Position numbers and translations under genes: made by a program
Part shown: positions 24,656-33,761 of the stretch, in pieces
Layout of the letters: each line of letters opens with the position of its first letter
Numbering within the stretch: the first letter of the stretch is position 1
Notes under the pieces: generated by a model
Database searches by the model: none
Told to the model about the DNA's origin: nothing
Seen by the model: the letters and a program-made list of their open reading frames with translations, nothing else
NCBI RefSeq assembly: GCF_027922365.1
Contig: NZ_BSFN01000002.1
Coordinates: forward strand, 124,001-188,000
Length of the DNA: 64,000 nucleotides
Source of the DNA: Pseudomonas turukhanskensis
GTDB lineage: Bacteria > Pseudomonadota > Gammaproteobacteria > Pseudomonadales > Pseudomonadaceae
Direction of reading: 5' to 3'

Positions 24656-27121
24656 TTAGAACGTGTAGGTACCCGACACACTCAAGCTGCGCGGTTCCCC
24701 GTAGTAGGTGGTGCCGAAGTTACCCAGCCCGGACAGATACTCCTTATCGAACAGATTCTTGGCATTCAGGCTGGCGCTGACGTGCTCGTTGAAGTCGTAG
24801 CGCGCCATGGCGTCCACCAGGGTGTAGGCGCCTTGCTTGAGCTCATACGGGCCCCACGCCTGGCCGTAGAACTGGCTCTGCCAGCTTAAGCCGCCACCGA
24901 TGGTCAAGCGGTTCAGGTCGCCGGTTAGGCGGTAGCTGGTAAACAGTCGCGCCACGTGCTCGGGTTTGGTGGTGGACAGCGGGTAGCCGTAGATCCGCTG
25001 GTCATCCTTGTCGCGGGTACGCGCGTAGGTGTAGCCGGCCGACAGGTTCCAGCCCTCGCTCAACTCACCCGCCACTTCCAGCTCGATGCCCTTGGTGGTC
25101 GCGCCCTTGATCGGCTTGTAGTAGTCGATGCCGGTCAGCGTGGTGCCGACGTACTGCGCCACGTTGTCCTGCTCGATACGGAAAAGCGCCAGGCTGGCAT
25201 TCAAACGGCCGCCAAGGTATTCGCCCTTCAGCCCACCCTCATAACTGGCGCCTTCCACCGGGTCGAGGGTGTTGCCACTCGCTTGTTTGACCGTTTGCGG
25301 CTGGTAGATCGAGGTGTAGCTGGCGTACACCGAATACGTCTCGTCGAGGTCGTACACCACGCCTGCATACGGCGTTACGACGCCGTGCTGTTCGTAGCTG
25401 GTACGGGTGTCAGGGTCGACGTCGAAGTCGCTCTTGTCGTCGTACTTGAAGGTGCTGACGCGGGTGCCCAGGATGATCGACAAGTCATCGGCAGGTTTGA
25501 ACCGGCTGGCCAGGTAGGCGCCGTTCTGGCGCTGGTTGGTTTCGTAGTCGCCGTTCTTGGCGAAGTCCGGCTCGGGGTAGTTGCCGTTCCAATCGAACAG
25601 GTTGCCCGGCACCTCGTCGCCACCCAGACCTTCATACAAGTCGCCGGTGGTTTTCGCGGCAGCGGCGGTGTAACCGACCACCAGTTCGTGCTCGCGGCCA
25701 AACAAGGTGAATGGGCCGCTGGCATTCACATCCACGGTGTCTTGCACGCGGTGGCCTTCCCAGTGGCCCCAGTAGAAGGCCGCGCCTTCGCCGGTGACCG
25801 GGTCCAGGCCTGCCAGGGTGGTGCCGCTGGCCGAGCCGAGCAGGGTGTCGTGGTCGTTGATCATATGGGTAAGGCTGGCCTTGAGCTTCCAGTCATTGGC
25901 CAGGGATTGTTCTAGCGAGCCGAAGAAGTTGGTGCTTTCGAAGTCGCGGCGGCTCCAGTCGGTGCCGGGATTGAACGAGCGGGAAAAGTCGGTTTCGGTG
26001 CCATCGTTGTAGAAGGCGATATCGCCGGTCCAGGAGGTGCCGCGCGGCTTGTTGTTCTGGTGGTCGATGCCGACGGTCAGCAGGGTATCGGGCGTGAGGT
26101 CGGCCTCGAGAATGCCGTAGAGAATGTCTTTCTTCTGCGAGTAATGATCCAGATACGAATTGCGGTCCTGATACACGCCGACCATGCGCCCGCGCACTGT
26201 GCCGTCGTCGTTCAACGAACCGGACACATCGCCTTCGCTGCGGTAGTTGTCCCACGAGCCGGCGGTGCCGGTGACCGAGGCCTGAAACTCGCGAGTCGGA
26301 CGTTTGCGCACCAGGTTGACGGTGGCCGAGGGGTCGCCCAGGCCGGTCATCAAACCGGTGGCGCCCTTGATCACTTCAACGCGGTCATACACTGCCATAT
26401 CGGTGTGGGTGGTGCCTTGGTCGTACACGCCGTCGTACAGCGTGTTCACACCGTCGTACTGGTAGTTGGTGATGGTGAAGCCGCGGGTGGAAAACTCCAT
26501 GCGGTCGCTGTCGTACTGCTGGGCCGAAACGCCCGGCGTGCGCGCCAGTACGTCACTGATATCGCGGGCGCCCTGGTCGTTCATTTGCTGGCGGGTAATC
26601 ACAGTGACCGACTGCGGGGTTTGCCGAATCGTCAGCGGCAACTTCAGCGCCGAGCGCGTGCTGCCAGTGGTGTATGAGCCGGTGCCTTCGGTGGTGTCAC
26701 CCAGGGCGTTGCCATTGATGGTCGCGGCGGCCAGCGCCAGGCCGTCGCCCTTGGGCGCTGGCACCAGCGAGTAGCCATTACCGCTCTCGCGCACGCTGTG
26801 CAAGCCGCTGCCGGCCAGCAACTGGGCAAAGCCCTGATCGACGCTGTAGCGACCTTGCAGGCCGGCACTTTGCTTGCCATTAGTCAGGGTGGCGTCGAAC
26901 GACAGCACCACACCGGCCTCGCCGGCAAAGCGGCTCAGCACCGCGCCCAGTGGGCCGGCGGCAATCGCGTAACTGCGTGGCGCGCTGGTTTCGCTTTCGG
27001 CGGCGTGGGCTACGGCTGGCGTCAGCAGCGCGCCGTGCAGGGCCAGGGTGGCGCTGAGAATGGCGGCGGCCAGTGGCGTTGTGAGCGGACGACGTGCCGA
27101 GTTTTTCTGCCCTGCGTACAT
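24656..27121 (-). CDS. TonB-dependent siderophore receptor with signalling domain (system 2)
   Basis: An 821-residue outer-membrane receptor. A long signal peptide ends near AVAHAA (residue 40). The STN signalling domain (about 50-125; RSYAIAAGPLGAVLSRFAGE) is followed by a plug with TIRQTPQSVTVITRQQMND and RVEVIKGATGLMTGLGDPSATVNLVRKRP, and a barrel ending SVSGTYTF. This composition fits FhuE/FpvA-type receptors for hydroxamate or mixed siderophores; the ligand is not predictable. The start is supported by AGGAGT. It ends the sigma/FecR/receptor operon-like row of system 2. Confidence 0.93.
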   Translation of the reverse strand: MYAGQKNSARRPLTTPLAAAILSATLALHGALLTPAVAHAAESETSAPRSYAIAAGPLGAVLSRFAGEAGVVLSFDATLTNGKQSAGLQGRYSVDQGFAQLLAGSGLHSVRESGNGYSLVPAPKGDGLALAAATINGNALGDTTEGTGSYTTGSTRSALKLPLTIRQTPQSVTVITRQQMNDQGARDISDVLARTPGVSAQQYDSDRMEFSTRGFTITNYQYDGVNTLYDGVYDQGTTHTDMAVYDRVEVIKGATGLMTGLGDPSATVNLVRKRPTREFQASVTGTAGSWDNYRSEGDVSGSLNDDGTVRGRMVGVYQDRNSYLDHYSQKKDILYGILEADLTPDTLLTVGIDHQNNKPRGTSWTGDIAFYNDGTETDFSRSFNPGTDWSRRDFESTNFFGSLEQSLANDWKLKASLTHMINDHDTLLGSASGTTLAGLDPVTGEGAAFYWGHWEGHRVQDTVDVNASGPFTLFGREHELVVGYTAAAAKTTGDLYEGLGGDEVPGNLFDWNGNYPEPDFAKNGDYETNQRQNGAYLASRFKPADDLSIILGTRVSTFKYDDKSDFDVDPDTRTSYEQHGVVTPYAGVVYDLDETYSVYASYTSIYQPQTVKQASGNTLDPVEGASYEGGLKGEYLGGRLNASLALFRIEQDNVAQYVGTTLTGIDYYKPIKGATTKGIELEVAGELSEGWNLSAGYTYARTRDKDDQRIYGYPLSTTKPEHVARLFTSYRLTGDLNRLTIGGGLSWQSQFYGQAWGPYELKQGAYTLVDAMARYDFNEHVSASLNAKNLFDKEYLSGLGNFGTTYYGEPRSLSVSGTYTF

Positions 27122-27201
27122 GCTGACTCCTGAAGATCGTGAAGGCGTTAGGGTTCTTTGCAGAGGGAGTCGAGCGAGGAGCAGTAAATCGACAACGGCG
27201 G

Positions 27202-27213
27202 TGGAAATAATTT
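27202..27213 (-). promoter_or_regulatory. Possible ECF-sigma promoter element of receptor 2
   Basis: On the minus strand AAATTATTTCCA is followed ten bases later by TGTCGA, a plausible -35/-10 pair for a FecI-type sigma factor, about 80 bp before the receptor ATG. A similar A-rich element precedes receptor 1. Tentative. Confidence 0.35.
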
Positions 27214-27228
27214 TCAGCACCGCGTAAA

Positions 27229-28179
27229 TCAGGCCTTGGGCAGCACCCGCACCCAATAACGGGTGCGTTGTTCGATGCGAACTGGCAGGGCGCGGGCGAT
27301 GGCAGCCAGGGCGCTGTCGGTATCATCCAGCGGGTAGGCGCCAGACAACCGCAGCTCGGCAATGTTGGCGCTGCACTGCACAAATCCCGGCCGGTAACGT
27401 TGCAACTCGGCCAGCAAACGGTCGAGGCGCCAGTTGTCGATCACCAAGTGGCCGTTGGCCCATTGCGCCTGGTTGGGGTCGACGGCAGTGGGGCTGTAGA
27501 GCTGGGTAGCGGAGAAGGAGACGCGCTGGTTGGCCTCGATAACCTGCTCGGCGTCTGTGCCCTTTTTGCTGCGCACCGCCACGGCATGTTCCAGCACGCT
27601 GAGGTCGGTAATGCCCTCGCGCTGGCGCACGGTAAAGCGCGTGCCAAGGGCGCGCATATCGCCCTCGGCGCTGCGCACAACAAAGGGTCGTGGGTCTTTA
27701 CCGGTTTCAATCAGCAGCTCGCCAGCCTGCACAATCACCAGGCGCACCTCGGCCCCGAAGCGCACATCCACCGCGCTGGCGGTATTGAGGATCAACCGGG
27801 TGCCGTCGGCCAGGGTGATGCGCTGACGCTGGCCGATGCGGGTGCGGTAGTCTGCCAACCACACCGGCGCTTCACGGTAGCCGTAAAGGCCCAGGCTGCC
27901 GGCACCCACGCCGAGCAGCAAGCCCTTGAGCAGCGTGCGCCGACCGAGCGCCGCGCTGGTGCCGGCCTGCTGCATGGCCTGGTAGGCAAGCGGGCCGGGC
28001 AACCCCTGCAGCTGCGCTTGCAAATTCTGCACCTGCTGCCAGGCCCATTGGTGCAGTGCGTCCTGGCTATGCCAGCTACTCCACTGCTGATGCACATCGG
28101 CGCCTACCTGGTCGGCGCCCAGGCGTGCATACCAGTGGGCGGCCTCGCGCAGCGCCACGCGTTTGTCCGGGCCCTTCAC
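27229..28179 (-). CDS. FecR-type anti-sigma/transmembrane regulator (system 2)
   Basis: A 316-residue FecR protein. The DUF4880-like N-terminus has REAAHWYARLGAD and HSQDALHQWAWQQV; a transmembrane segment lies near 83-100 (LLKGLLLGVGAGSLGLYGY). The periplasmic FecR domain has RQRITLADGTRLILNTASAVDV, GELLIETG and RALGTRFTVRQ, and the C-terminus ends with RYWVRVLPKA. I prefer the GTG start at 28179, which overlaps the sigma stop as GTGA; an ATG ten codons upstream would overlap by 34 bases. Confidence 0.88.
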   Translation of the reverse strand: MKGPDKRVALREAAHWYARLGADQVGADVHQQWSSWHSQDALHQWAWQQVQNLQAQLQGLPGPLAYQAMQQAGTSAALGRRTLLKGLLLGVGAGSLGLYGYREAPVWLADYRTRIGQRQRITLADGTRLILNTASAVDVRFGAEVRLVIVQAGELLIETGKDPRPFVVRSAEGDMRALGTRFTVRQREGITDLSVLEHAVAVRSKKGTDAEQVIEANQRVSFSATQLYSPTAVDPNQAQWANGHLVIDNWRLDRLLAELQRYRPGFVQCSANIAELRLSGAYPLDDTDSALAAIARALPVRIEQRTRYWVRVLPKA

Positions 28180-28694
28180 ACCTGCGCATCCAGGGCGAAG
28201 AGCAGACAATGCTCGGTGGCTTTGGCCATGTACTTGGTAACCGAGCTCACCGACACCCCAAGGCGTTTGGCGATTTCGCTGTAGCCCAGGCCTTCCAGCT
28301 GCGACAGCAAAAACGCCTGCTTGGTCTTGTGGCCCAGGCCATCAAGCATCGCGTCCAGCGCCAACAGGGTTTCCACCATCAGCAGGCGAGTTTCCGGGGA
28401 GACTTCCTCTGCCGGCGGCTGCAACGCCAGCGCCTGCAAATACGCCTGCTCGATCGCGCGGCGGCGCAAGTGATCGACCATCACGCGCTTGGCCACGGTC
28501 ACCAGAAAATGCCGAGGTTCCTGCAAATGGCTCGGCAAGCGGGCGGCACGGTCGGCCACCAGCAGGCGCATAAAAGTGTCTTGCGCGAGGTCGGCTGCGT
28601 TGTGCGAACAGCCCAGACGGCGCCGCAACCAAGCCGTGAGCCAGCTGTGGTGAGCGCTATACAACTGAGAAAGAGGTTGCCCGGCGGACGGCAT
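28176..28694 (-). CDS. ECF sigma factor, FecI type (system 2)
   Basis: A 172-residue ECF sigma factor paralogous to the product of 14557-15072. Region 2 has CSHNAADLAQDTFMRLL and EPRHFLVTVAKRVMVDHLRRR; region 4 has AFLLSQLEGLGYSEIAKRLGVSVSSVTKYM. I chose the MPSAGQPLS start; a TTG 19 codons upstream lies inside the Fur-box palindrome and would give an unlikely hydrophobic start. It begins the sigma/FecR/receptor row. Confidence 0.9.
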   Translation of the reverse strand: MPSAGQPLSQLYSAHHSWLTAWLRRRLGCSHNAADLAQDTFMRLLVADRAARLPSHLQEPRHFLVTVAKRVMVDHLRRRAIEQAYLQALALQPPAEEVSPETRLLMVETLLALDAMLDGLGHKTKQAFLLSQLEGLGYSEIAKRLGVSVSSVTKYMAKATEHCLLFALDAQV

Positions 28695-28735
28695 CACACA
28701 CTCGCGCTTCGCAGCGGTTACGAAAAGGTGGCAAA

Positions 28736-28750
28736 TGATAATGTCTATCA
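28736..28750. promoter_or_regulatory. Fur box upstream of the second ECF sigma gene
   Basis: TGATAATGTCTATCA matches the Fur 7-1-7 consensus TGATAATNATTATCA at 12 of 14 positions. It lies about 40 bp upstream of the sigma ATG, so iron-loaded Fur should repress the whole signalling system when iron is plentiful. Confidence 0.75.
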
Positions 28751-28809
28751 AGTAACAATTGCCACTGTTTGCACGCAGCGTCTGGTTTTTGGATGGGTGT
28801 TTGCACGAA

Positions 28810-28869
28810 TCGAGGCTGAAGCCTCCCCTTCACGGAACACCTGTCCTGTAGGAGAGGCTTCAGCCTCGA
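28810..28869. repeat. Inverted repeat, AGGCTTCAGCCTCG type
   Basis: Arms CGAGGCTGAAGCCTCCCC and GGAGAGGCTTCAGCCTCG form a long stem around CTTCACGGAACACCTGTCCTGTA-like loop sequence. Related to the elements at 40397-40464 and 58220-58277, which share the GTAGGAGCG...GC layout. Confidence 0.75.
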
Positions 28870-28893
28870 CGCTTTTGGCGTTTTTCACCCCAT

Positions 28894-28925
28894 AAAAAAG
28901 CCCGTCACAGGGACGGGCTTTTTTT
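28894..28925 (-). terminator. Intrinsic terminator of rhlB
   Basis: AGCCCGTC and GACGGGCT form a GC-rich stem with a four-base loop, flanked by runs of A and T on both sides. It lies 10 bases past the rhlB stop and could work in both directions. Confidence 0.9.
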
Positions 28926-28934
28926 AAACCGCGA

Positions 28935-30407
28935 TCAGTGCTTGCGCGGCACCGGCGTCAGCAATTCGGTCGGTGGGGTTTCGCAATTGATCTTGCGCCC
29001 CAGCAACTCTTCAATCGCCGGCAACTGGTAGGAGTCGTCTTCACCGGCAAAGCTGATGGACACGCCACTGGCGCCAGCGCGGCCGGTACGGCCAATGCGG
29101 TGCACGTAGTCGTCCGGCATTTCCGGCAGGGTGAAGTTGATCACGTGGCTGATGCCGTCGATATGAATACCGCGGCCGGCCACATCGGTGGCCACCATCA
29201 CGCGAATCTTGCCCTCGCGGAAGCCTTCCAGGGTTTTGATGCGCTTGTGTTGCGGCACATCGCCCGACATCTGCGCGGCGCTTACGCCATCGCGAATCAG
29301 GCGCTCTTCAATGCGGCGCACCTCGTCTTTACGGTTGGCAAACACCATCACCCGTTCCCAGTTGTTCTGGGTGATGAGGTTGTACAGCAGCTTGTATTTA
29401 TCGCTGCCGGCCACCGCGTAAATGTGCTGCTCTACGGTGTCGCTGGCGACGTTTTCCGGCTCGATCTCGACGATGGCCGGGTCGGTGGTCCACTGCTTGG
29501 CGAGGTTCATCACGTCTTCGGTGAAGGTTGCCGAGAACAGCAGCGTCTGGCGCTCGTTCTTTGGTGGGGTCTGGCGAATGATCTGACGAACCTGCGGAAT
29601 AAAGCCCATGTCGAGCATACGGTCGGCTTCGTCCAGCACCATCACTTCGACCATATCCAGGTGCACTTCACCGCGCTGGGCGAAGTCCAGCAGGCGACCA
29701 GGGGTGGCCACCAGAATGTCGCAGTAACGCGATTCGAGTTGCTTGAGCTGCTTGTCGAAATCCATGCCGCCAACAAACGACATCACGTTCAGCCCGCTGT
29801 ACTTGGTGAGCAAGGCGGCGTCTTTGGCGATCTGCACCACCAGCTCACGGGTCGGCGCAATGATCAGCGCACGCGGCTCACCCATGTAGCGCTCTTTCGG
29901 CGCCGGGGTTTGCTGCAGCTGGGTAATGATGGAAATCAGAAACGCGGCGGTTTTGCCGGTGCCGGTCTGGGCGCGGCCAATGGCGTCCTTGCCCTTGAGG
30001 GTGTAACCCAGTACGCCCGCCTGAATCGGTGTGCAATACGGGAAGCCCAGGTCATGGATGGCATGCATCAGCTCATCGGACAGCTTGAAATCATGGAAGC
30101 GGGTTTTGCCGGCCTGCGGCTCAACCTGAAAGTCTTCCCGTTTCCAGGTATTTACCACCGGCGCCGGACGGGCGCGGCGGGGCTGTGGTGCAGGCTCGGT
30201 GGCAGGCTGGCTGGCAGCGGTTTCGGTAGCGGCGACAGGGGCGTCGGCTCGCTCGGTTTTCGCTGCGCGTGGCTGCCGCGGCTGGCTGGGTTTGGCCTGG
30301 CGGGGGCTTTCTACGGCAGGGGTTGGCGCGGAAGAGGGGGCGGCAGGAGCAGACGCCGGCAGCTCGCCTTCGCCTTTGCCAAACATTTTCTTGAGTGCTT
30401 TGAGCAC
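28935..30407 (-). CDS. rhlB: DEAD-box ATP-dependent RNA helicase RhlB
   Basis: A 490-residue DEAD-box helicase, an RNA-degradosome helicase in enterobacteria. An about 85-residue Pro/Ala/Arg-rich disordered N-terminus precedes the Q motif ([19 protein letters not shown]...TPIQ, 104-129), Walker A AQTGTGKT (146-153), [27 protein letters not shown], and [10 protein letters not shown] near the end. The [21 protein letters not shown] lead-in resembles RhlB of Pseudomonas. A strong terminator follows. Confidence 0.9.
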   Translation of the reverse strand: MLKALKKMFGKGEGELPASAPAAPSSAPTPAVESPRQAKPSQPRQPRAAKTERADAPVAATETAASQPATEPAPQPRRARPAPVVNTWKREDFQVEPQAGKTRFHDFKLSDELMHAIHDLGFPYCTPIQAGVLGYTLKGKDAIGRAQTGTGKTAAFLISIITQLQQTPAPKERYMGEPRALIIAPTRELVVQIAKDAALLTKYSGLNVMSFVGGMDFDKQLKQLESRYCDILVATPGRLLDFAQRGEVHLDMVEVMVLDEADRMLDMGFIPQVRQIIRQTPPKNERQTLLFSATFTEDVMNLAKQWTTDPAIVEIEPENVASDTVEQHIYAVAGSDKYKLLYNLITQNNWERVMVFANRKDEVRRIEERLIRDGVSAAQMSGDVPQHKRIKTLEGFREGKIRVMVATDVAGRGIHIDGISHVINFTLPEMPDDYVHRIGRTGRAGASGVSISFAGEDDSYQLPAIEELLGRKINCETPPTELLTPVPRKH

Positions 30408-30531
30408 GGGAATCTCTTCAATTGGTTAAGGAATGAACGCCCGCCAGTGTAAAGCAATAAGCCGGTGCGGCGAAATGTTGCAGGCAGCCGGCTAATTTTC
30501 TGCTAATGGCGAACGTTTGGGACGTCTGGAA

Positions 30532-31695
30532 TCAGGCCTGCGGTAGGGTTTGCAGCAACAGACGCTGCACATTGCCTCCCATGATCGCGGCGATATCCTC
30601 CTGGCTGAAGCCGGCCTTGAGCAAACCCTCGGTCAACTGCGCCAAGCCCGTGCTATCGAACGGCGCATGAATGGTGCCATTGAAATCCGAGCCCAGCGCC
30701 ACGTGCTCCACGCCGACCTTGTCGGCCGTGTAGCGAATGGCCTTCACAATCGCCGGCACCGTGGTGGCGCACACGGCGGTATCCCAGAAACCAATGCCGA
30801 TCACGCCTCCGGTGGCGGCAATTTTCTCGATATGTGCATCGCTGAGGTTGCGGGTGCCGGGGCAGGTGCCTTCCACGCCCGTATGGGAAACCAGTACCGG
30901 GCGCTTGGCCATCGCCAGCACATCATCAATCAACGGCCGCGAGGCGTGCGCCAGGTCCACCAGCATGCCTTTCTCTTCCAACCGGGTAATCACCTGACGG
31001 CCCAGCGGCGTCAGCCCGCCCTTGACCAGGCCATGGGCCGAGCCGCCCACCTCGTTGTCGAAAAAGTGGGTAAGGCCGGCGATACGGAAATCGGCGTCGT
31101 ACAGGCGGTCGACGTTATCCAGCTTGCCCTCGATCACCTGCAACCCTTCGGTGGCCATGATGCCGGCAACGCGGTTCGGGTCTTTCTTCCACGCCTCTAT
31201 AAAGGAGGCGAGATCGCTGCGGGTTTTGATCACCACCAACTTGCCGTCGCTAGTGGCGGCGGCCTCATGCAACCGTTTGCTTTGGTACAGCGCGCGTTGC
31301 AGCAGGCTCTTCCAGGTGGAGGTGGGCCAACGCTGAGCCATTACCAGCAAGGTGATGTTGTCGGTGTCGCTGCCGTTCTTTTCATAGTTAAGGTTTTTCG
31401 GGGTTTTGGTAACGGTGGAAAACACCTGCAATGCCACATGCCCTTCAATCAGGCGCGGCAAATCCGAATGGCCGTAATTCACACGTTTGAGCATGTCGCG
31501 CTGCCACAGCAACTCATCGTTGTGCAGGTCAGCGACAAACAGTGTTTTGTGCAGCGAGGTGGCCTCGGCATTGGCCGGGTAGGGCGCCGGGTTTTCCACA
31601 CTGTTCATCGTGCGGTCCAGGTAGGTAGGCAGATAGAAGAAAACGCCCAGGCCGACGGCCAGTAAAACCAACACCACAATCGAGAGTTTGCGCAT
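30532..31695 (-). CDS. Membrane dipeptidase (peptidase M19)
   Basis: A 387-residue zinc dipeptidase of the renal-dipeptidase family. A signal anchor (IVVLVLLAVGLGVFFYLPTYL) puts the enzyme in the periplasm. Metal-site motifs are VADLHNDELL, GIMATEGLQ, LTHFFDNEVGG, LVDLAHAS, PVLVSHTGVEG and VALGSDFNG. It should cleave dipeptides, possibly of mixed chirality. The start is uncertain between 31695 and 31704; neither has a strong ribosome site. Confidence 0.88.
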   Translation of the reverse strand: MRKLSIVVLVLLAVGLGVFFYLPTYLDRTMNSVENPAPYPANAEATSLHKTLFVADLHNDELLWQRDMLKRVNYGHSDLPRLIEGHVALQVFSTVTKTPKNLNYEKNGSDTDNITLLVMAQRWPTSTWKSLLQRALYQSKRLHEAAATSDGKLVVIKTRSDLASFIEAWKKDPNRVAGIMATEGLQVIEGKLDNVDRLYDADFRIAGLTHFFDNEVGGSAHGLVKGGLTPLGRQVITRLEEKGMLVDLAHASRPLIDDVLAMAKRPVLVSHTGVEGTCPGTRNLSDAHIEKIAATGGVIGIGFWDTAVCATTVPAIVKAIRYTADKVGVEHVALGSDFNGTIHAPFDSTGLAQLTEGLLKAGFSQEDIAAIMGGNVQRLLLQTLPQA

Positions 31696-31768
31696 GGGTA
31701 GCATCCGAGCTTTGTTGTTGTGGGCGGGACTGTAGCAAATTGGCAGGGGGATTGTGCTTGGGCCCTTT

Positions 31769-31880
31769 ACCCTCACCCCTAGCCCCTCTCCCGCAAGCGG
31801 GAGAGGGGAATCCAAACGCGCTCGCCGCGACTTACTCGGTGAGGCCCCCTCTCCCGAGGGAAAGGGCAGGGGTGAGGGCC
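31769..31880. repeat. CCCTCACCCC...CTCTCCCGC paired repeat
   Basis: ACCCTCACCCCTAGCCCCTC with CTCTCCCGCAAGCGGGAGAG faces CCCCCTCTCCCGAGGGAAAG then GGCAGGGGTGAGGGCC, making a long imperfect stem. Same family as 22925-23039 and 53736-54109. It lies in the divergent gap between the dipeptidase gene and the small membrane protein gene. Confidence 0.8.
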
Positions 31881-32023
31881 TGCCGTTACGCTACCCACAC
31901 ATTCGTCGGAAACCCAACCAAGCCCAAATTCGTCCGGTAGAATCCGCCGCCGTAGCGCCCCGAACCGGGTCGGCGCCGTAGTTACCCAGGGCCATTTCAC
32001 CGGCCCTGAAGCAGAGGTTGTAG

Positions 32024-32305
32024 ATGTCGTTGCAGGCGCTGTTTTCCCTCGCGTTGTCCCACCCCGCCCAATCCATCAATGCCCTGGCACTGTTCTTCGC
32101 GGTAGCCGGCAGTTGGCTGCTGATCGCCACCCGCATCCGCCAGCGCCGCGCCATTGCCGGCCTGGTAGTCGAGAGCGAAGGCGCCGAAGCCGAGCTTTCC
32201 ACCCTGGATACCTCCACCCAGCAGCTCAACCGCTTTTTCACCCGCTTTGGCTATGCCTGCCTGGCGATTGGCCTGATGGTTTCCTGGTTCAGTACCCAGT
32301 TCTAA
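32024..32305 (+). CDS. Small inner-membrane protein of unknown function
   Basis: A 93-residue protein with hydrophobic helices at about 17-37 (SINALALFFAVAGSWLLIAT) and 75-90 (YACLAIGLMVSWF), separated by a charged loop. I do not recognise the family. The ATG follows GCAGAGGTTGTAG, a moderate ribosome site. A strong bidirectional terminator follows the stop, which supports a real transcribed gene. Confidence 0.65.
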   Translation: MSLQALFSLALSHPAQSINALALFFAVAGSWLLIATRIRQRRAIAGLVVESEGAEAELSTLDTSTQQLNRFFTRFGYACLAIGLMVSWFSTQF

Positions 32306-32320
32306 GTACGGCGATGCAAT

Positions 32321-32357
32321 AAAAAAGGCGGCACCCGAAACCGGGGCCGCCTTTTTT
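32321..32357. terminator. Bidirectional intrinsic terminator
   Basis: AAAAAAGGCGGC...GCCGCCTTTTTT with an inner CCC/GGG pairing. It lies between the convergent small membrane protein gene and the acyltransferase gene and has A/T runs on both sides, so it can end both transcripts. Confidence 0.92.
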
Positions 32358-32371
32358 GTTGCTGAGTAGCG

Positions 32372-33538
32372 TTATAACGGCAACCCAGCCTTGATCCGGT
32401 ACTGATTTCTTACCGGCGTCGCGTACTGCACCACCAGATAAGGCCGCTGCTCCGCCGGGCAGGCGTCCAAGCGCTTCTGCCACTCCTGCTGCGCCGCCGC
32501 CAACTCTTCGGCCGGGAACAACTCGGTCGCATCCGGCACCTGCAAGGCGGGGTCGCGGTCTGCCCACTGCGCATACGCCAGGTAATGCGCGGGGAACAGT
32601 CGATAGCCGCTCAAAATCTGCCGGTCCATTTCAACCGCCAGCTGCTTGCTGTCCTCAAAGCCATCCACCACCGGCGGCGCGAAGTTCAAATGCACCCGGC
32701 CCTTGTAGCCGGTAATGCCCAAGCCAATGCTCTTGTCATCCTCACCGGCCGCCTTCTCATAGCTGCCGGTGGTAGCGCGAATAAACAGCTCACGCGCCTT
32801 GGCCTGGTCGCACGGGTCGTACTCATAACTGATCGACACCGGCACCAGATTCAGCCCGCCAATCACCTCGGCGAAGGTCTCATCTTTGCGGCTCATATGG
32901 AACATCTTCAGGATGGCCGAATCGGTACGGTCGTCGCCGTCTTTGGCTCGGCCTTCGGCCTGAGCAATCCAGATCGACTCACCGTCATTGCGAATCGAAT
33001 GGTTGATATAGGCCGACAACAACTGAAACGCGGCCAACTTCTCCCGCCGCCCGGTCAGCGAGCGGTGGACGATAAAACTCTTGTTCAGCCGCATCAGGTC
33101 GCTAACAAACGGCTTCTGCAGCAAGTTATCGCCAATGGCTATGCGCGGCGTCGGCAAGCCCGCGTGGTACACCGCGTAATTCACAAAGGCCGGGTCCATC
33201 ACGATATCGCGGTGGTTAGCCAGAAACAGATACGCCTTGCCCGCCTTCAAATGTTCGATGCCGCTGTACGTCACGCCATCGGTGGCATGCTCGATGCTGC
33301 GGTCCACATACACCTCCACCTTGTCCTGCAGCGCCGCCACCGAATTGATGGACGCGAACTGCGAACGCAGGCGATGGGCGATCAGCGGCTTCAACAGCCA
33401 GGAAAAATGCCGGGAAAGACGAGGGAAACGGAAGTGGGTGATGATCTGCAAAAACGCCGGATCGGCCAGCAGGCGATTCAGGACGGCGGGGACTTCGGCG
33501 TCAGCGTACGGTCGGATGGCATCGAATTCGCCCATCAT
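32372..33538 (-). CDS. 1-acylglycerol-3-phosphate acyltransferase-like protein
   Basis: A 388-residue protein of the PlsC-like acyltransferase superfamily. The first motif reads ANHRDIVMDPAF (about residue 108), where the histidine is six residues from the last aspartate instead of five; the second block IAQAEGRAKDGDDRTDS supplies the EGR acceptor-binding segment. No clear membrane helix is visible, although HFSWLLKPLIAH could bind membrane. It probably acylates a lysophospholipid or related acceptor. The MM start leaves a one-codon ambiguity. Confidence 0.78.
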   Translation of the reverse strand: MMGEFDAIRPYADAEVPAVLNRLLADPAFLQIITHFRFPRLSRHFSWLLKPLIAHRLRSQFASINSVAALQDKVEVYVDRSIEHATDGVTYSGIEHLKAGKAYLFLANHRDIVMDPAFVNYAVYHAGLPTPRIAIGDNLLQKPFVSDLMRLNKSFIVHRSLTGRREKLAAFQLLSAYINHSIRNDGESIWIAQAEGRAKDGDDRTDSAILKMFHMSRKDETFAEVIGGLNLVPVSISYEYDPCDQAKARELFIRATTGSYEKAAGEDDKSIGLGITGYKGRVHLNFAPPVVDGFEDSKQLAVEMDRQILSGYRLFPAHYLAYAQWADRDPALQVPDATELFPAEELAAAQQEWQKRLDACPAEQRPYLVVQYATPVRNQYRIKAGLPL

Positions 33539-33761
33539 GCTCTCTTGTTCTTTCAGCGGTTACGAAGGGAATGCGCCCGGGAGGCCGTGTGCAAATTACT
33601 GCGTGGGCAGGCGGTCAGCAATAGACCGGCGATTATACGCGCAAGTCACAGGTGGCTTCGCAGGTGAGACCACATAGTTGAACTCGCTCGCTGGCTTTTC
33701 TGGTATTTAGCTAATGACGCCACGTGGCTGATGCCAACAGGGATGGAAAAGGGTTTTCAAG

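Noticed and set aside
27122..27256. Longer start for the second TonB receptor
   Set aside because: The extension overlaps the FecR gene end. The ATG at 27121 has AGGAGT in front and a normal signal peptide after it.
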